DNA of 40,518 nucleotides from Thiobacillus sp. Lineage in GTDB: Bacteria; Pseudomonadota; Gammaproteobacteria; Burkholderiales; Thiobacillaceae. The stretch is taken from positions 1-40,518 of the forward strand of contig WGNC01000011.1 in the NCBI GenBank assembly GCA_016124745.1. Reading direction: 5' to 3'. The notes under the pieces are model-generated. The model was given only the letters and a program-made list of their open reading frames with translations, was not told the DNA's origin and did not search any database. The translations under genes were made by a program, and so were the position numbers. Shown here piece by piece: positions 1 to 7,994 of this stretch. Numbering within the stretch: the stretch's first letter is position 1; every line of letters starts with the position of its first letter.

Positions 1-2599
1 CCAGGCCGGTGACGGCGGCGATGGCGAGGCCCCAGACAATGAGCGGATGGCTGTCGGATGGCATGCGCCGCCGCGTCCAGTGCGATCCGTTGGCAAGGAA
101 TTGCACGATCAGCGCCACCGCCGTAATCAGTCCGGCGATGAAGCCGCCGCCCGGCTGGTTGTGGCCGCGCAGCAGAATGAACACTGCGACCAGCAACGCG
201 AGCGGCAGCAATACCTGCGTCAGCGTCGCCATGATGATCGGGTAGGCGTCGGGATCCCATGCGCGGCCGGAAGCATCTCGCGCCGGGGCAGGAAGATGCA
301 GGTGCTGCAGCATCGCCACGATGCCCAGCCCGGCCAGTGCCAGCACGGTGATTTCGCCCAGCGTGTCGTAGCCGCGGAAGTCGACCAGGATGACGTTCAC
401 CACGTTGCTGCCGCCGCCGCCTGGCACGCTGTTGTCAAGGTAGAAGCCGGCGATGGTCTCGTAGGGGCGCGTCAGCACCGCCCATGCCAGTGCCGCGGTA
501 GCGGCGCCGGCCAGCAGCGCGATCACGCCGTCACGCCAGATGCGTGCCGGCGCGCGCTCGGGCGAATCCTGCTGCGGCAGGAAGTAGAGCGCCAGCAGCA
601 ACAGATTGATGGTGACGATTTCGACCGATAGCTGGGTCATTGCCAGGTCGGGTGCGGAAAACTTGACGAAGGCGAGCGATACCACCAGCCCTACCACGCC
701 GATGGTGACGAGCGCGGTGAAGCGCTGCCGGTAGAGCCGGACGGTGGTGAAGGTGGCGACGATCAATGTGCCGATGGCGAGCAGGCTGACCGCATCGAGG
801 GGCAGGCCGCTGCGGCTGCCGGTCAGTGGCGTGTCGCCCGCCGGCCATGGTGAAACGCCCAGCACCAGGGCGGTCACCAGCAGGAAGAATACCTGGCGTT
901 GCAGCGAGCCGGTATCGATCAGTCGGGTGAGGGCGAGCGCCAGTGAGGTCATCGCGTCGAGCAGCGCGTTGTAGGCGATGCGGGCATCGAGCCGGCCGGC
1001 GTTGCGATCGTGCCACACCACCAACGGACGGCGCAGCGCATAGAACAGCGCTCCCCCCGACAGCGCAAGCAGGCTCATGATCAGGGCCGGGTTGATGCCG
1101 TGCCACAGCGCCAGGTGATAGTCAGGCAACGCAGTTTGCAGCGTGCTGGCCGCCGCCACCGACAGCAGCGGCGCAACGGTGAGCGCGGGCGCGACGCCCA
1201 CCGCGAGACACAGTACCGCCAGGATTTCCACCGGCACCTTCATCCAGCGCGGCGGTTCATGCGGCGTGTGCGGCAGGTCCACCGGTTCGCCGTTGAAGAA
1301 CACGTCGTGGATGAAGCGGATCGAATAGGCCACTGCCAGTGCGCCTGCAAGGGTGACCAGCATGGGCAGCAGCCAGCCGCCGATCAGTGTTTCGGAAATC
1401 TGCATCGCCTCGCCAAAGAACATTTCCTTGGAGAGGAAGCCGTTCAGCAGGGGCACGCCGGCCATGGCGGCGGCGGCCACCATCGCCAGCGTCGCGGTAT
1501 GGGGCATGAATTTCCACAGGCCATGCAGGCGCCGCATGTCGCGGGTGCCGGCTTCATGGTCGATGATGCCGGCGGCCATGAAGAGCGAGGCCTTGAAGGT
1601 GGCATGGTTGATGACGTGAAACACGCCCGCGACAGCGGCCAGCGGCGTCGAGATCCCGAACAGCAGCGTAATGAGGCCAAGGTGGCTCAGGGTCGAGTAG
1701 GCGAGGAGCCCTTTCAGGTCGTGCTTGAAAAGCGCGATATAGGCCCCGATCAGCAGCGTTAGCAGCCCCGTGCCGCTGACCACCCAGAACCATTCCGGGG
1801 TGCCGGACAGCGCCGGATACAAGCGTGCCAGCAGAAACACGCCGGCTTTCACCATGGTCGCCGAATGCAGATAAGCCGACACCGGGGTCGGCGCGGCCAT
1901 CGCGTGCGGCAACCAGAAATGAAACGGGAATTGCGCCGACTTGGTGAACGCGCCGAGCAGGATCAGCAAGAGCGCCGGCAGGTACAGCGGGTGTGCGCGG
2001 ATGCGATCGCCGGCGGCGAGCACGTCGCTGAGCTCGTAGCTGCCGACGATGTGGCCCAGCAGCAGAAACCCGCCCAGCATCGCGAAGCCGCCGAGGCCGG
2101 TCACCGTCAGCGCCATGCGCGCACCCTGGCGGGCCTCCTCGCGGTGCTGCCAGTAGCTGATCAGGAGGAAGGACGACAGGCTCGTCAGTTCCCAGAAGAT
2201 CAGCAGCAGGATCAGGTTTTCCGACAGCACGATGCCGAGCATCGAACCCATGAACAGCATCAGGTAGCTGTAGAAACGCCCCATGCTGTCGCGTTCCGAC
2301 AGGTAGTAGCGCGCGTACAGAATGATCAACAGGCCGATGCCGAGGATCATCCCGGCGAACAGCAGGGACAGGCCGTCGAGGCGAAGCGACACATTCAGCC
2401 CCAGCGCGGGCATCCAGTCGAGTTGCTGGATCAGCGTGGTGCCGGCGAACGGAAGGCTGAACGATGGCGCCAGCCAGAGCAGCGATCCCAGCGTGACTGC
2501 TCCCGCGGCCCAGGCGGAATGCGAACGCCCGAGCCGGGACACCAGCGCAACCAGGGCCGCACCCAGAAAAGGGGTCAGAACAGCTAGCAAGAGCGTCAT
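1..2599 (-). CDS. mrpA: Mrp-type Na+/H+ antiporter subunit A (fused A/B), partial at window edge
   Basis: This is the large membrane subunit of a multisubunit cation/proton antiporter (Mrp/Mnh), related to NuoL of complex I and acting in the inner membrane. About 866 codons are visible; the reading frame is still open at base 1, so the C-terminus and any mrpC-G partners lie outside. I translated it from the minus strand. The NuoL-like core carries the signature HSATMVKAGVFLL and the later YSTLSHLGL. Further on come the MrpA C-terminal motif DFRGYDTLGEIT and then RGHNQPGGGFIAGL, which is typical of MrpB, so A and B are fused here. The start is the ATG at 2599-2597; no in-frame start lies close upstream and the Shine-Dalgarno is weak. 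It is divergent from the small exported protein at 2899. Such antiporters normally export Na+ in exchange for H+ and support pH and salt tolerance. Confidence 0.92.
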   Translation of the reverse strand, partial: MTLLLAVLTPFLGAALVALVSRLGRSHSAWAAGAVTLGSLLWLAPSFSLPFAGTTLIQQLDWMPALGLNVSLRLDGLSLLFAGMILGIGLLIILYARYYLSERDSMGRFYSYLMLFMGSMLGIVLSENLILLLIFWELTSLSSFLLISYWQHREEARQGARMALTVTGLGGFAMLGGFLLLGHIVGSYELSDVLAAGDRIRAHPLYLPALLLILLGAFTKSAQFPFHFWLPHAMAAPTPVSAYLHSATMVKAGVFLLARLYPALSGTPEWFWVVSGTGLLTLLIGAYIALFKHDLKGLLAYSTLSHLGLITLLFGISTPLAAVAGVFHVINHATFKASLFMAAGIIDHEAGTRDMRRLHGLWKFMPHTATLAMVAAAAMAGVPLLNGFLSKEMFFGEAMQISETLIGGWLLPMLVTLAGALAVAYSIRFIHDVFFNGEPVDLPHTPHEPPRWMKVPVEILAVLCLAVGVAPALTVAPLLSVAAASTLQTALPDYHLALWHGINPALIMSLLALSGGALFYALRRPLVVWHDRNAGRLDARIAYNALLDAMTSLALALTRLIDTGSLQRQVFFLLVTALVLGVSPWPAGDTPLTGSRSGLPLDAVSLLAIGTLIVATFTTVRLYRQRFTALVTIGVVGLVVSLAFVKFSAPDLAMTQLSVEIVTINLLLLALYFLPQQDSPERAPARIWRDGVIALLAGAATAALAWAVLTRPYETIAGFYLDNSVPGGGGSNVVNVILVDFRGYDTLGEITVLALAGLGIVAMLQHLHLPAPARDASGRAWDPDAYPIIMATLTQVLLPLALLVAVFILLRGHNQPGGGFIAGLITAVALIVQFLANGSHWTRRRMPSDSHPLIVWGLAIAAVTGL

Positions 2600-2898
2600 G
2601 GTTCGGGAGTCTGGATTCGGACAGTCATGTGGCCGGAAGACGCGGCCATTCTAACGTGACTCGTGCAAGGAATCGCGGGCCAGGCGGGGCCGGGTGGCAT
2701 GCGCCTTGCCGCGCGCCATCGATGCAAGCGCCTGGCTGCCAGAGGACTAAGCCAAACGGCAGTCGGGTTGTCTGCGGGCAGGAATAATTTTGCCCCGGCG
2801 AACTCACCAACTTTTCTGCGTACTAACATGGTCAGGTCGCCCGGACGCGTCCAACGCCACCTTCCGACCTTCACCCCATTCCATCAAGGAGAACTGCA
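2600..2898. other. Divergent intergenic region, mrpA / exported protein
   Basis: About 300 bp separate the two divergent genes and should hold both promoters. I found no convincing -35/-10 pair. A short hairpin CTGGC-T-GCCAG lies at 2732-2742. A good ribosome binding site (AAGGAG) for the rightward gene is near 2886. No ORF here looks real. Confidence 0.5.
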
Positions 2899-3282
2899 AT
2901 GAATACCATCCGACACACCGCCCTCATGCTTGCATTGGCCACCGTCATGGCGCTCCCCGCCGTCGCCAGGGCGGCGGAAGACATTCCCGAGACCCCGGTT
3001 GCCGGTACGGAGCAGGCCACTCCCGCGCCGATGGCAGGTTTTGGTATGGGGCCAGGCACCGGAATGGGGCCCGGGCCCATGCACGGCGAACACTGCCGCA
3101 CGAACCAGGCCGGCAGGTCGAGTGACGCCACGCCTTGCATGATGGGCCCCAACAAGGGCTGCCAGATGGCAGGCGGCAACGCCATGACCGACAGGCGCAT
3201 CGACGCCCTGGAGAAGCGCGTGGACATGCTGCAGATGGTGATGGAAATGATGATGCGACAGTCTGCCGGCGGCAGCCAGTAA
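2899..3282 (+). CDS. Small exported Met-rich hypothetical protein
   Basis: I do not recognise this 127-residue protein. Residues 1 to about 26 form a signal peptide with a basic start, a hydrophobic core and a likely AxA cleavage at ARA/AED, so the mature protein should be periplasmic. A Gly/Met-rich stretch follows (GFGMGPGTGMGPGPMHGEHC), then two further Cys residues (TPCMM, KGCQM). A short amphipathic, probably coiled-coil, C-terminus (ALEKRVDMLQMVMEMMM) completes it. The Met, His and Cys content would suit soft-metal binding, but that is inference only. The start is secured by AAGGAG about 8 bases upstream and the signal peptide directly behind it. It is probably monocistronic, since an intrinsic terminator follows at once. 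Confidence 0.75.
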   Translation: MNTIRHTALMLALATVMALPAVARAAEDIPETPVAGTEQATPAPMAGFGMGPGTGMGPGPMHGEHCRTNQAGRSSDATPCMMGPNKGCQMAGGNAMTDRRIDALEKRVDMLQMVMEMMMRQSAGGSQ

Positions 3283-3298
3283 GCCCCCGCTCGTTAAG

Positions 3299-3327
3299 GA
3301 GGCCATCCGACCGGGTGGCCTTTTTTC
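3299..3327 (+). terminator. Intrinsic terminator after the exported protein
   Basis: A hairpin runs from 3301 to 3320 (GGCCATCC - GACC - GGGTGGCC, eight pairs with one G-U) and is followed by six T residues at 3321-3326. It lies 18 bases after the stop codon. Confidence 0.9.
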
Positions 3328-3518
3328 GTGTGCGCGTGCTGCGTGCATGGAGAAGGACACGGACCGGCGATGTCCTGATGGAACGGGTTTGCCGGAAATA
3401 TCCGGGGCCGCCGTTCGCCCGGCACATGGATGTCGGCGCCGGCAGGTCGAAGGGGTCATAATGAGAAAAGGATTGTCATTATTGAAGCGGCCAGTCCGCG
3501 CATTATTTGGAAATCATC

Positions 3519-4373
3519 ATGAAAACTGCTTCATGCATCCTTGCCGCCACGGATTTTTCTGACGCAGCAGCCTGTGCGGTACGCCGCGCTGCCATGATCG
3601 CCGGCCAGTTCGGCGCCGCCTTGCACGTGCTGCACGTCGTGCCGCCCCTGAATCTCTATCCAGGCCAGAGCATCGACCCCATCGCGCTGGACAAGCAAGC
3701 GCTGGACGCGGCGGGCGAGCGTCTTGGCACGTTGTTGCCGGATCTGGCCGAACAGTATGGCATTCGCACTCACGCAGCCTGGCGGATCGGTCGCGTCCAT
3801 GCACAAATCGCCGACTATGCGAGGGAAGTGGCGGCGGATCTGGTGGTGATGGGCGCACGCGGCGATCATTCGCGGATGCGCTCGTTTCTCGGGTCCACCA
3901 CTTCACGTTTGCTGCGCGTTCGCAGCGGGCCGCTGCTCGTCGTGCGCAGGCCGAACTGGCCCTACAAGCACGTGCTCGCAGCAGTGGACTTCTCGGCGGA
4001 TTCGGACACGGCACTCGCCTGGGCGCGGCTGCTGGCAGACGGAGTGCACCTGGATGTACTGCATGTCCTCGATCCCGAACTCGACCGACTTCTGCCTTCG
4101 CAGGCACTCGAGGCGGCCCATGCGGACATGCGCACCATTGCGGCAAACCTGATGGAAAATATGGTGTCCGGTTTGCCAGGCGAACTCGCCGCGCATGTCG
4201 AAATGGGCCATGTGCCGACACGCATTTTCGAACTGGCCAGTCAGTGGCGTTCCGACCTCATTGTCGTCGGCCGGCACGGACAGGGAGGCTTGGAAACATA
4301 TCTGCTCGGCAGCGTGAGCAAGGACATCGCCCAGGCCGCGGAGTGCGACGTGTTGGTGGCCGGCGAGGAATGA
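3519..4373 (+). CDS. Tandem universal stress protein (UspA-type, ATP-binding)
   Basis: A 284-residue cytoplasmic protein made of two UspA domains. Each half starts with the usual beta strand (ILAATDFS near residue 7; VLAAVDFS near residue 150). Each half also keeps the ATP-binding pattern G-x2-G-x9-G-[ST]: GARG...GST in the first and GRHG...GS in the second. Both halves are therefore predicted to bind ATP. The ATG at 3519 was preferred over an upstream in-frame TTG at 3507 because UspA domains normally begin a few residues before the first strand. It is the first gene of the + strand transport series; the gap to the antiporter is only 86 bp with no terminator. USPs are commonly encoded beside transporters and regulate them or respond to energy stress; which applies here is not shown. 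Confidence 0.9.
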   Translation: MKTASCILAATDFSDAAACAVRRAAMIAGQFGAALHVLHVVPPLNLYPGQSIDPIALDKQALDAAGERLGTLLPDLAEQYGIRTHAAWRIGRVHAQIADYAREVAADLVVMGARGDHSRMRSFLGSTTSRLLRVRSGPLLVVRRPNWPYKHVLAAVDFSADSDTALAWARLLADGVHLDVLHVLDPELDRLLPSQALEAAHADMRTIAANLMENMVSGLPGELAAHVEMGHVPTRIFELASQWRSDLIVVGRHGQGGLETYLLGSVSKDIAQAAECDVLVAGEE

Positions 4374-4459
4374 CTGGCCATGGGCGCATGCAAGGCCGGG
4401 TTCACTCGCCGGTTGCCGTGTTGCGACCGTGGCGCGATCATCCCGCCGACTGCTAGGCC

Positions 4460-6100
4460 ATGAATGCCCCATTCCAGGAAATCGCTTTGTTGCTCGCCGC
4501 CGCCGCAGGCATCGGTGCGCTCGCGATCAAACTGCGCCAGCCCCTGATTCTCGCCTACATTGTGGTGGGCATCCTGGCGGGGCCGGTGGGACTGGGCTGG
4601 GTCACTGCGCACGATCCGCTCGATCTGCTGGCCCAGGTCGGGGTGGCGGTGCTGCTGTTCACCGTCGGCCTCAAGCTCGACCTGCACCTGGTGCGTCGCC
4701 TCGGCGCGGTGGCGCTGGCGACCGGACTGGGGCAGCTGTTCTTTACCATCCTGTTCGGATACCTGATCGGGCTGGCGCTGGGCATGGACCAGCTCAAGGC
4801 GATCTACGTGGCGGTGGCGCTGACCTTTTCCAGCACCATCATCATCGTCAAGCTGCTGTCAGACAAGAAGGAACTGGACTCGCTGCACGGCCGCATCGCT
4901 GTGGGCTTCCTTATTGTCCAGGATATCGCCGTGGTCATTGCCATGATGGCCATGAGCAGCCTGAACATGGCCGAGGCGGGCGGGGCGGCGGCTACGCTGG
5001 GCATGATTGCGCTGAAGCTCGCGATAGCCGGCCTGCTGCTGGTGGTCGCCATGCGCCATGTGCTGCCACGCCTGCTCGATCTGGTGGCGCGTTCGCAGGA
5101 ACTGTTGATGCTGTTCGCCATCGGCTGGGGCGTGGCGCTGGCCACACTGGGCGAGGCGATGGGCTTCAGCAAGGAAGTCGGCGCCTTCCTGGCTGGATTC
5201 TCGCTCGCCACTTCGCCCTACCGCGAGGCCATGAGCAATCGCCTGAGCCCGGTGCGCGATTTCCTGCTGCTGTTCTTCTTTCTCGATCTCGGCGCCAAGC
5301 TGGAATTCCAGGCCTTCGAAGGACAGATTCTGTCCGCCATGGTGTTGTCCGGTTTCGTGCTGATCGGCAATCCCCTGATCGTCATGGCCATCATGGGCTA
5401 CATGGGCTATCGCAAACGCACAGGCTTCATGGCGGGACTGACGGTGGCGCAAATTTCCGAATTTTCAATCGTCTTCATCGCCATGGGGGTGACGCTGGGA
5501 CATGTCGGCGGCGATGCGCTGGGATTGGTGACGCTGGTGGGCCTCACGACCATCAGTATCTGCACTTACATGGTGCTTAATAGCCAGGCCTTGTATGCAC
5601 GCCTTAAACCCTGGCTCAGGATGTTCGAGCGTCGCAAGCCGTTCCGGGAACTGATGGCTTCGGCGGATGCCGGTGCCGCCCCCGAGGTGATCCTGTTCGG
5701 CCTCGGCCGTTACGGCGGTCGGCTGATGCAGCGTCTTCGCGAGCAGGGGGTTGCCACGCTGGGGGTGGATTTCGATCCGGAGACGGTGCGCCGGACCCGC
5801 CACCGCGGCCTCGACGTGCGGTTCGGCGATGCCGAGGATGCAGAGCTTCCTGCTGGTCTGCCACTGGCGCAGATAAGATGGATCGTGAGTACCCTCTCCG
5901 ACGCCAGCGTCAATTGCGCACTCATGGCCGCACTGCGGGCGAATGGCTACACGGGTAGGGCGGCGGTCGCCGCGCACAGCGAGGCCGACGCTCGCCTGCT
6001 CAAGAAAGCCGGGGTAGACCTGGTGTTTCATCCCTACCAGGACGCCGCCGACTTTGCGGCGGACATGCTCCAGCGCAGCTTACAGGAGATCCCGACATGA
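4460..6100 (+). CDS. Kef-type monovalent cation:proton antiporter (CPA2) with TrkA-N domain
   Basis: A 546-residue inner-membrane protein. Residues 1 to about 385 form a hydrophobic CPA2 antiporter domain of roughly 12 helices; the N-terminus (KLRQPLILAYIVVGILAGP) is typical of the KefB/KefC/RosB group. The C-terminal part, from about residue 408, is a TrkA-N/RCK Rossmann domain with the GxGxxG loop GLGRYGGRL and an acidic DFD at the end of the second strand, so it should bind a nucleotide such as NAD(H). The family exchanges K+ or Na+ for H+ and is gated by the cytosolic domain. The ATG at 4460 has a poor Shine-Dalgarno. The stop overlaps the start of the next USP gene by 4 bp (ATGA). No KefF/KefG-like ancillary subunit is nearby, so glutathione gating cannot be assumed. 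Confidence 0.92.
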   Translation: MNAPFQEIALLLAAAAGIGALAIKLRQPLILAYIVVGILAGPVGLGWVTAHDPLDLLAQVGVAVLLFTVGLKLDLHLVRRLGAVALATGLGQLFFTILFGYLIGLALGMDQLKAIYVAVALTFSSTIIIVKLLSDKKELDSLHGRIAVGFLIVQDIAVVIAMMAMSSLNMAEAGGAAATLGMIALKLAIAGLLLVVAMRHVLPRLLDLVARSQELLMLFAIGWGVALATLGEAMGFSKEVGAFLAGFSLATSPYREAMSNRLSPVRDFLLLFFFLDLGAKLEFQAFEGQILSAMVLSGFVLIGNPLIVMAIMGYMGYRKRTGFMAGLTVAQISEFSIVFIAMGVTLGHVGGDALGLVTLVGLTTISICTYMVLNSQALYARLKPWLRMFERRKPFRELMASADAGAAPEVILFGLGRYGGRLMQRLREQGVATLGVDFDPETVRRTRHRGLDVRFGDAEDAELPAGLPLAQIRWIVSTLSDASVNCALMAALRANGYTGRAAVAAHSEADARLLKKAGVDLVFHPYQDAADFAADMLQRSLQEIPT

Positions 6101-6993
6101 AGCCGATCGCTTCCATTCTGGCCGCCACCGATTTTTCAGTCACTGCGGGGCGCGCAGCAGAGCGTGCTGCGCTACTGGCCGTTCAGCACGATGCCCGCCT
6201 CATCCTGCAGCACAGCCTTCCGGGCCGCGCCCTGGAGCGGCTGCATCAGCGCTTGCTGGCTGGTTCCGAGGCGACCGAGGCGCAATTGCACGACCACTTC
6301 GAAGCCAGCTTGCGCCAGCAGGCGGACGACTTGGCTGCACGCTGGCAGATCGAGGTCTCGCCCCTGCTCACCGTGGGCCAGCCGCATCGCGAGATCACCC
6401 GTGCGGCACAGGAAGGGAGTGCCGATCTGGTGGTGCTGGGTGCGATGGGCGAACATCCGGCGCGCGAGTTCTTTCTCGGCTCCACCGCCGAGCGGGTGAT
6501 CCGGGAGGTTGATCTGCCGGTGCTGGTGGTCAGGAGCAGGCCGCATGAAATGTACCGGCGCGTAGTGGCGCCCATAGACATGTCGATGCATGGCCCGATC
6601 GTGGCGCAACTTGCCCGTGGCATTGCACCGGCAGCAAGGCTTACCCTGGTCCATGCTTTCGAGGTCCCTTTCGAAGGCAAGCTGCACTTTGCCGGCGTCT
6701 CCGAAGCAGACATTTTTCGCTATCGCAAGGAAGAGCGCCAGCATGCATTGGCGACGCTGCAATCCCTGGCGCAAGCTATGAAAAACCGTCCCGATATCCG
6801 CGTGGAACACGGCATGCCTGAGGCCGTCATCCCTGCGTTGCTGCACAAGCTGTCGGCGGATCTGGTGGTCGTGGGCAAGCACGGCAGCTCGGAGGTCGTG
6901 GATCTGCTGCTCGGCAGCATGACCAAGCATCTGTTGCGCGAAGTGGCCTGCGATTTTCTGGTGGCCCCGTCGGCGCAGGAAGCACGCGCATGA
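6097..6993 (+). CDS. Second tandem universal stress protein
   Basis: A 298-residue cytoplasmic protein with two UspA domains, paralogous to the product at 3519-4373. It begins ILAATDFSVTAGRAAE. The ATP-binding pattern is intact twice: GAMG...GST near residue 119 and GKHG...GS near residue 265. A linker (RSRPHEMYRRVVAPIDMS) joins the halves. The gene starts inside the stop codon of the antiporter gene (ATGA), with a CAGGAG ribosome site just upstream, and ends inside the start of the exchanger gene, again ATGA. Being sandwiched and coupled between two cation exchangers suggests that it senses energy state for the transport operon. That role is inference from position. Confidence 0.9.
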   Translation: MKPIASILAATDFSVTAGRAAERAALLAVQHDARLILQHSLPGRALERLHQRLLAGSEATEAQLHDHFEASLRQQADDLAARWQIEVSPLLTVGQPHREITRAAQEGSADLVVLGAMGEHPAREFFLGSTAERVIREVDLPVLVVRSRPHEMYRRVVAPIDMSMHGPIVAQLARGIAPAARLTLVHAFEVPFEGKLHFAGVSEADIFRYRKEERQHALATLQSLAQAMKNRPDIRVEHGMPEAVIPALLHKLSADLVVVGKHGSSEVVDLLLGSMTKHLLREVACDFLVAPSAQEARA

Positions 6994-7994
6994 TCGTCTG
7001 GCTCCAGCTTGCTGTTTGTCTAGTCGTGATCGGATTTGCCGGCGTGAAGCTCTCGCGCTATGGCGACATCATCGCCGAGAAAAGCGGAATGAGCCGGGGC
7101 TGGGTGGGACTGGTCCTGCTGGCTTCAGTCACCTCGCTGCCCGAACTGGTGACCGGGGTTGCGTCCGTGACCGTGGCCAATGTCCCGGATATTGCGGTGG
7201 GCGACATCATGGGTAGCTGCGTGTTCAACCTGCTCATCATCGTGGTGCTGGATTTCATGTACCGCAAGGAATCCGTCTACACGCGCGCGCGGCAGGGTAA
7301 CGTGCTGTCGGCCGGCTACGGCATCGCCCTGATCGGCTTTGCCGGCTTCAACCTGCTGCTCTATCGTGATGGGACATTTCCTTCGCTGGGCCATGTCGGC
7401 CTCTACTCGCCGCTCATCCTGCTGCTGTATCTGCTGGCCATGCGCTCGCTTTACCGATACGAGCAGGCAAAAATTGGCGATTACGTGGAGGACCGGGTCG
7501 AGCTTCACCCGGACATGAGCCTGAAACAGGCGGTGCGGGGCTATTCCCTGGCCGCGGTCGTGGTGGTTGCAGCCGGCATCTGGCTGCCTTTCATCGCCAA
7601 GGATCTGGCCGCGGTGATGGCATGGGAGCAGAGCTTCGTCGGTACGCTGTTTGTGGCCGCCGTCACCTCCGCGCCAGAAGTCGTCGTCACGGTGGCCGCT
7701 CTGCGCCTGGGCGCGGTGGATCTGGCCATCGGCAACCTGTTCGGCAGCAACCTGTTCAATATCGCCATCCTGGCCATCGACGACCTGTTCTACCTGCAAG
7801 GCCCGTTGCTGGCCAATGTTTCCATTACCCATGCCACGTCGGCGTTCTCCGCCATGATGATGAGCGGGCTGGCCGTGGTCGGTTTGGTGTTGCGGCCGCC
7901 ATCGCGCGTTTTCCGCACGGTGAGCTGGATCAGCCTGCTGCTGTTCGTCATCTATTTATTGAACACCTTGTTCCTCTATCTGTATGGCAATTGA
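6990..7994 (+). CDS. Na+/Ca2+ exchanger family (CaCA) membrane protein
   Basis: A 334-residue inner-membrane protein of the Ca2+/cation antiporter superfamily. The two alpha repeats are visible: ASVTSLPELVTGV followed by GDIMGSCVFNLL in the first half, and AAVTSAPEVVVTV followed by GNLFGSNLFNI in the second half. The acidic residues in both (PE, GD/GN-GS) are those that bind the cation. A loop of about 35 polar residues near residue 155 separates the halves. The family drives Ca2+ (sometimes K+ or Na+ coupled) out of the cell using an ion gradient. It overlaps the upstream USP gene by 4 bp and the downstream ATPase gene by 11 bp. Its last 16 residues match the tail of the small protein at 10676-11047, described separately. 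Confidence 0.88.
   Translation: MIVWLQLAVCLVVIGFAGVKLSRYGDIIAEKSGMSRGWVGLVLLASVTSLPELVTGVASVTVANVPDIAVGDIMGSCVFNLLIIVVLDFMYRKESVYTRARQGNVLSAGYGIALIGFAGFNLLLYRDGTFPSLGHVGLYSPLILLLYLLAMRSLYRYEQAKIGDYVEDRVELHPDMSLKQAVRGYSLAAVVVVAAGIWLPFIAKDLAAVMAWEQSFVGTLFVAAVTSAPEVVVTVAALRLGAVDLAIGNLFGSNLFNIAILAIDDLFYLQGPLLANVSITHATSAFSAMMMSGLAVVGLVLRPPSRVFRTVSWISLLLFVIYLLNTLFLYLYGN
7944..7994 (+). repeat. Related gene-end sequence, copy 1 (exchanger tail)
   Basis: The last 51 bases of the exchanger gene match 10997-11047 at 37 of 51 positions without gaps. Both encode a tail of the form VIYLLN-xx-F-x-YL-x-G-x followed by the stop, and in both the next ATPase gene starts 11 bases before the end of the stop codon. 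Confidence 0.8.

Noticed and set aside
4429..5580. 383-codon frame overlapping the Kef-type gene on the same strand
   Set aside because: It is a +1 shadow frame rich in Gly, Arg and His without any membrane segment.
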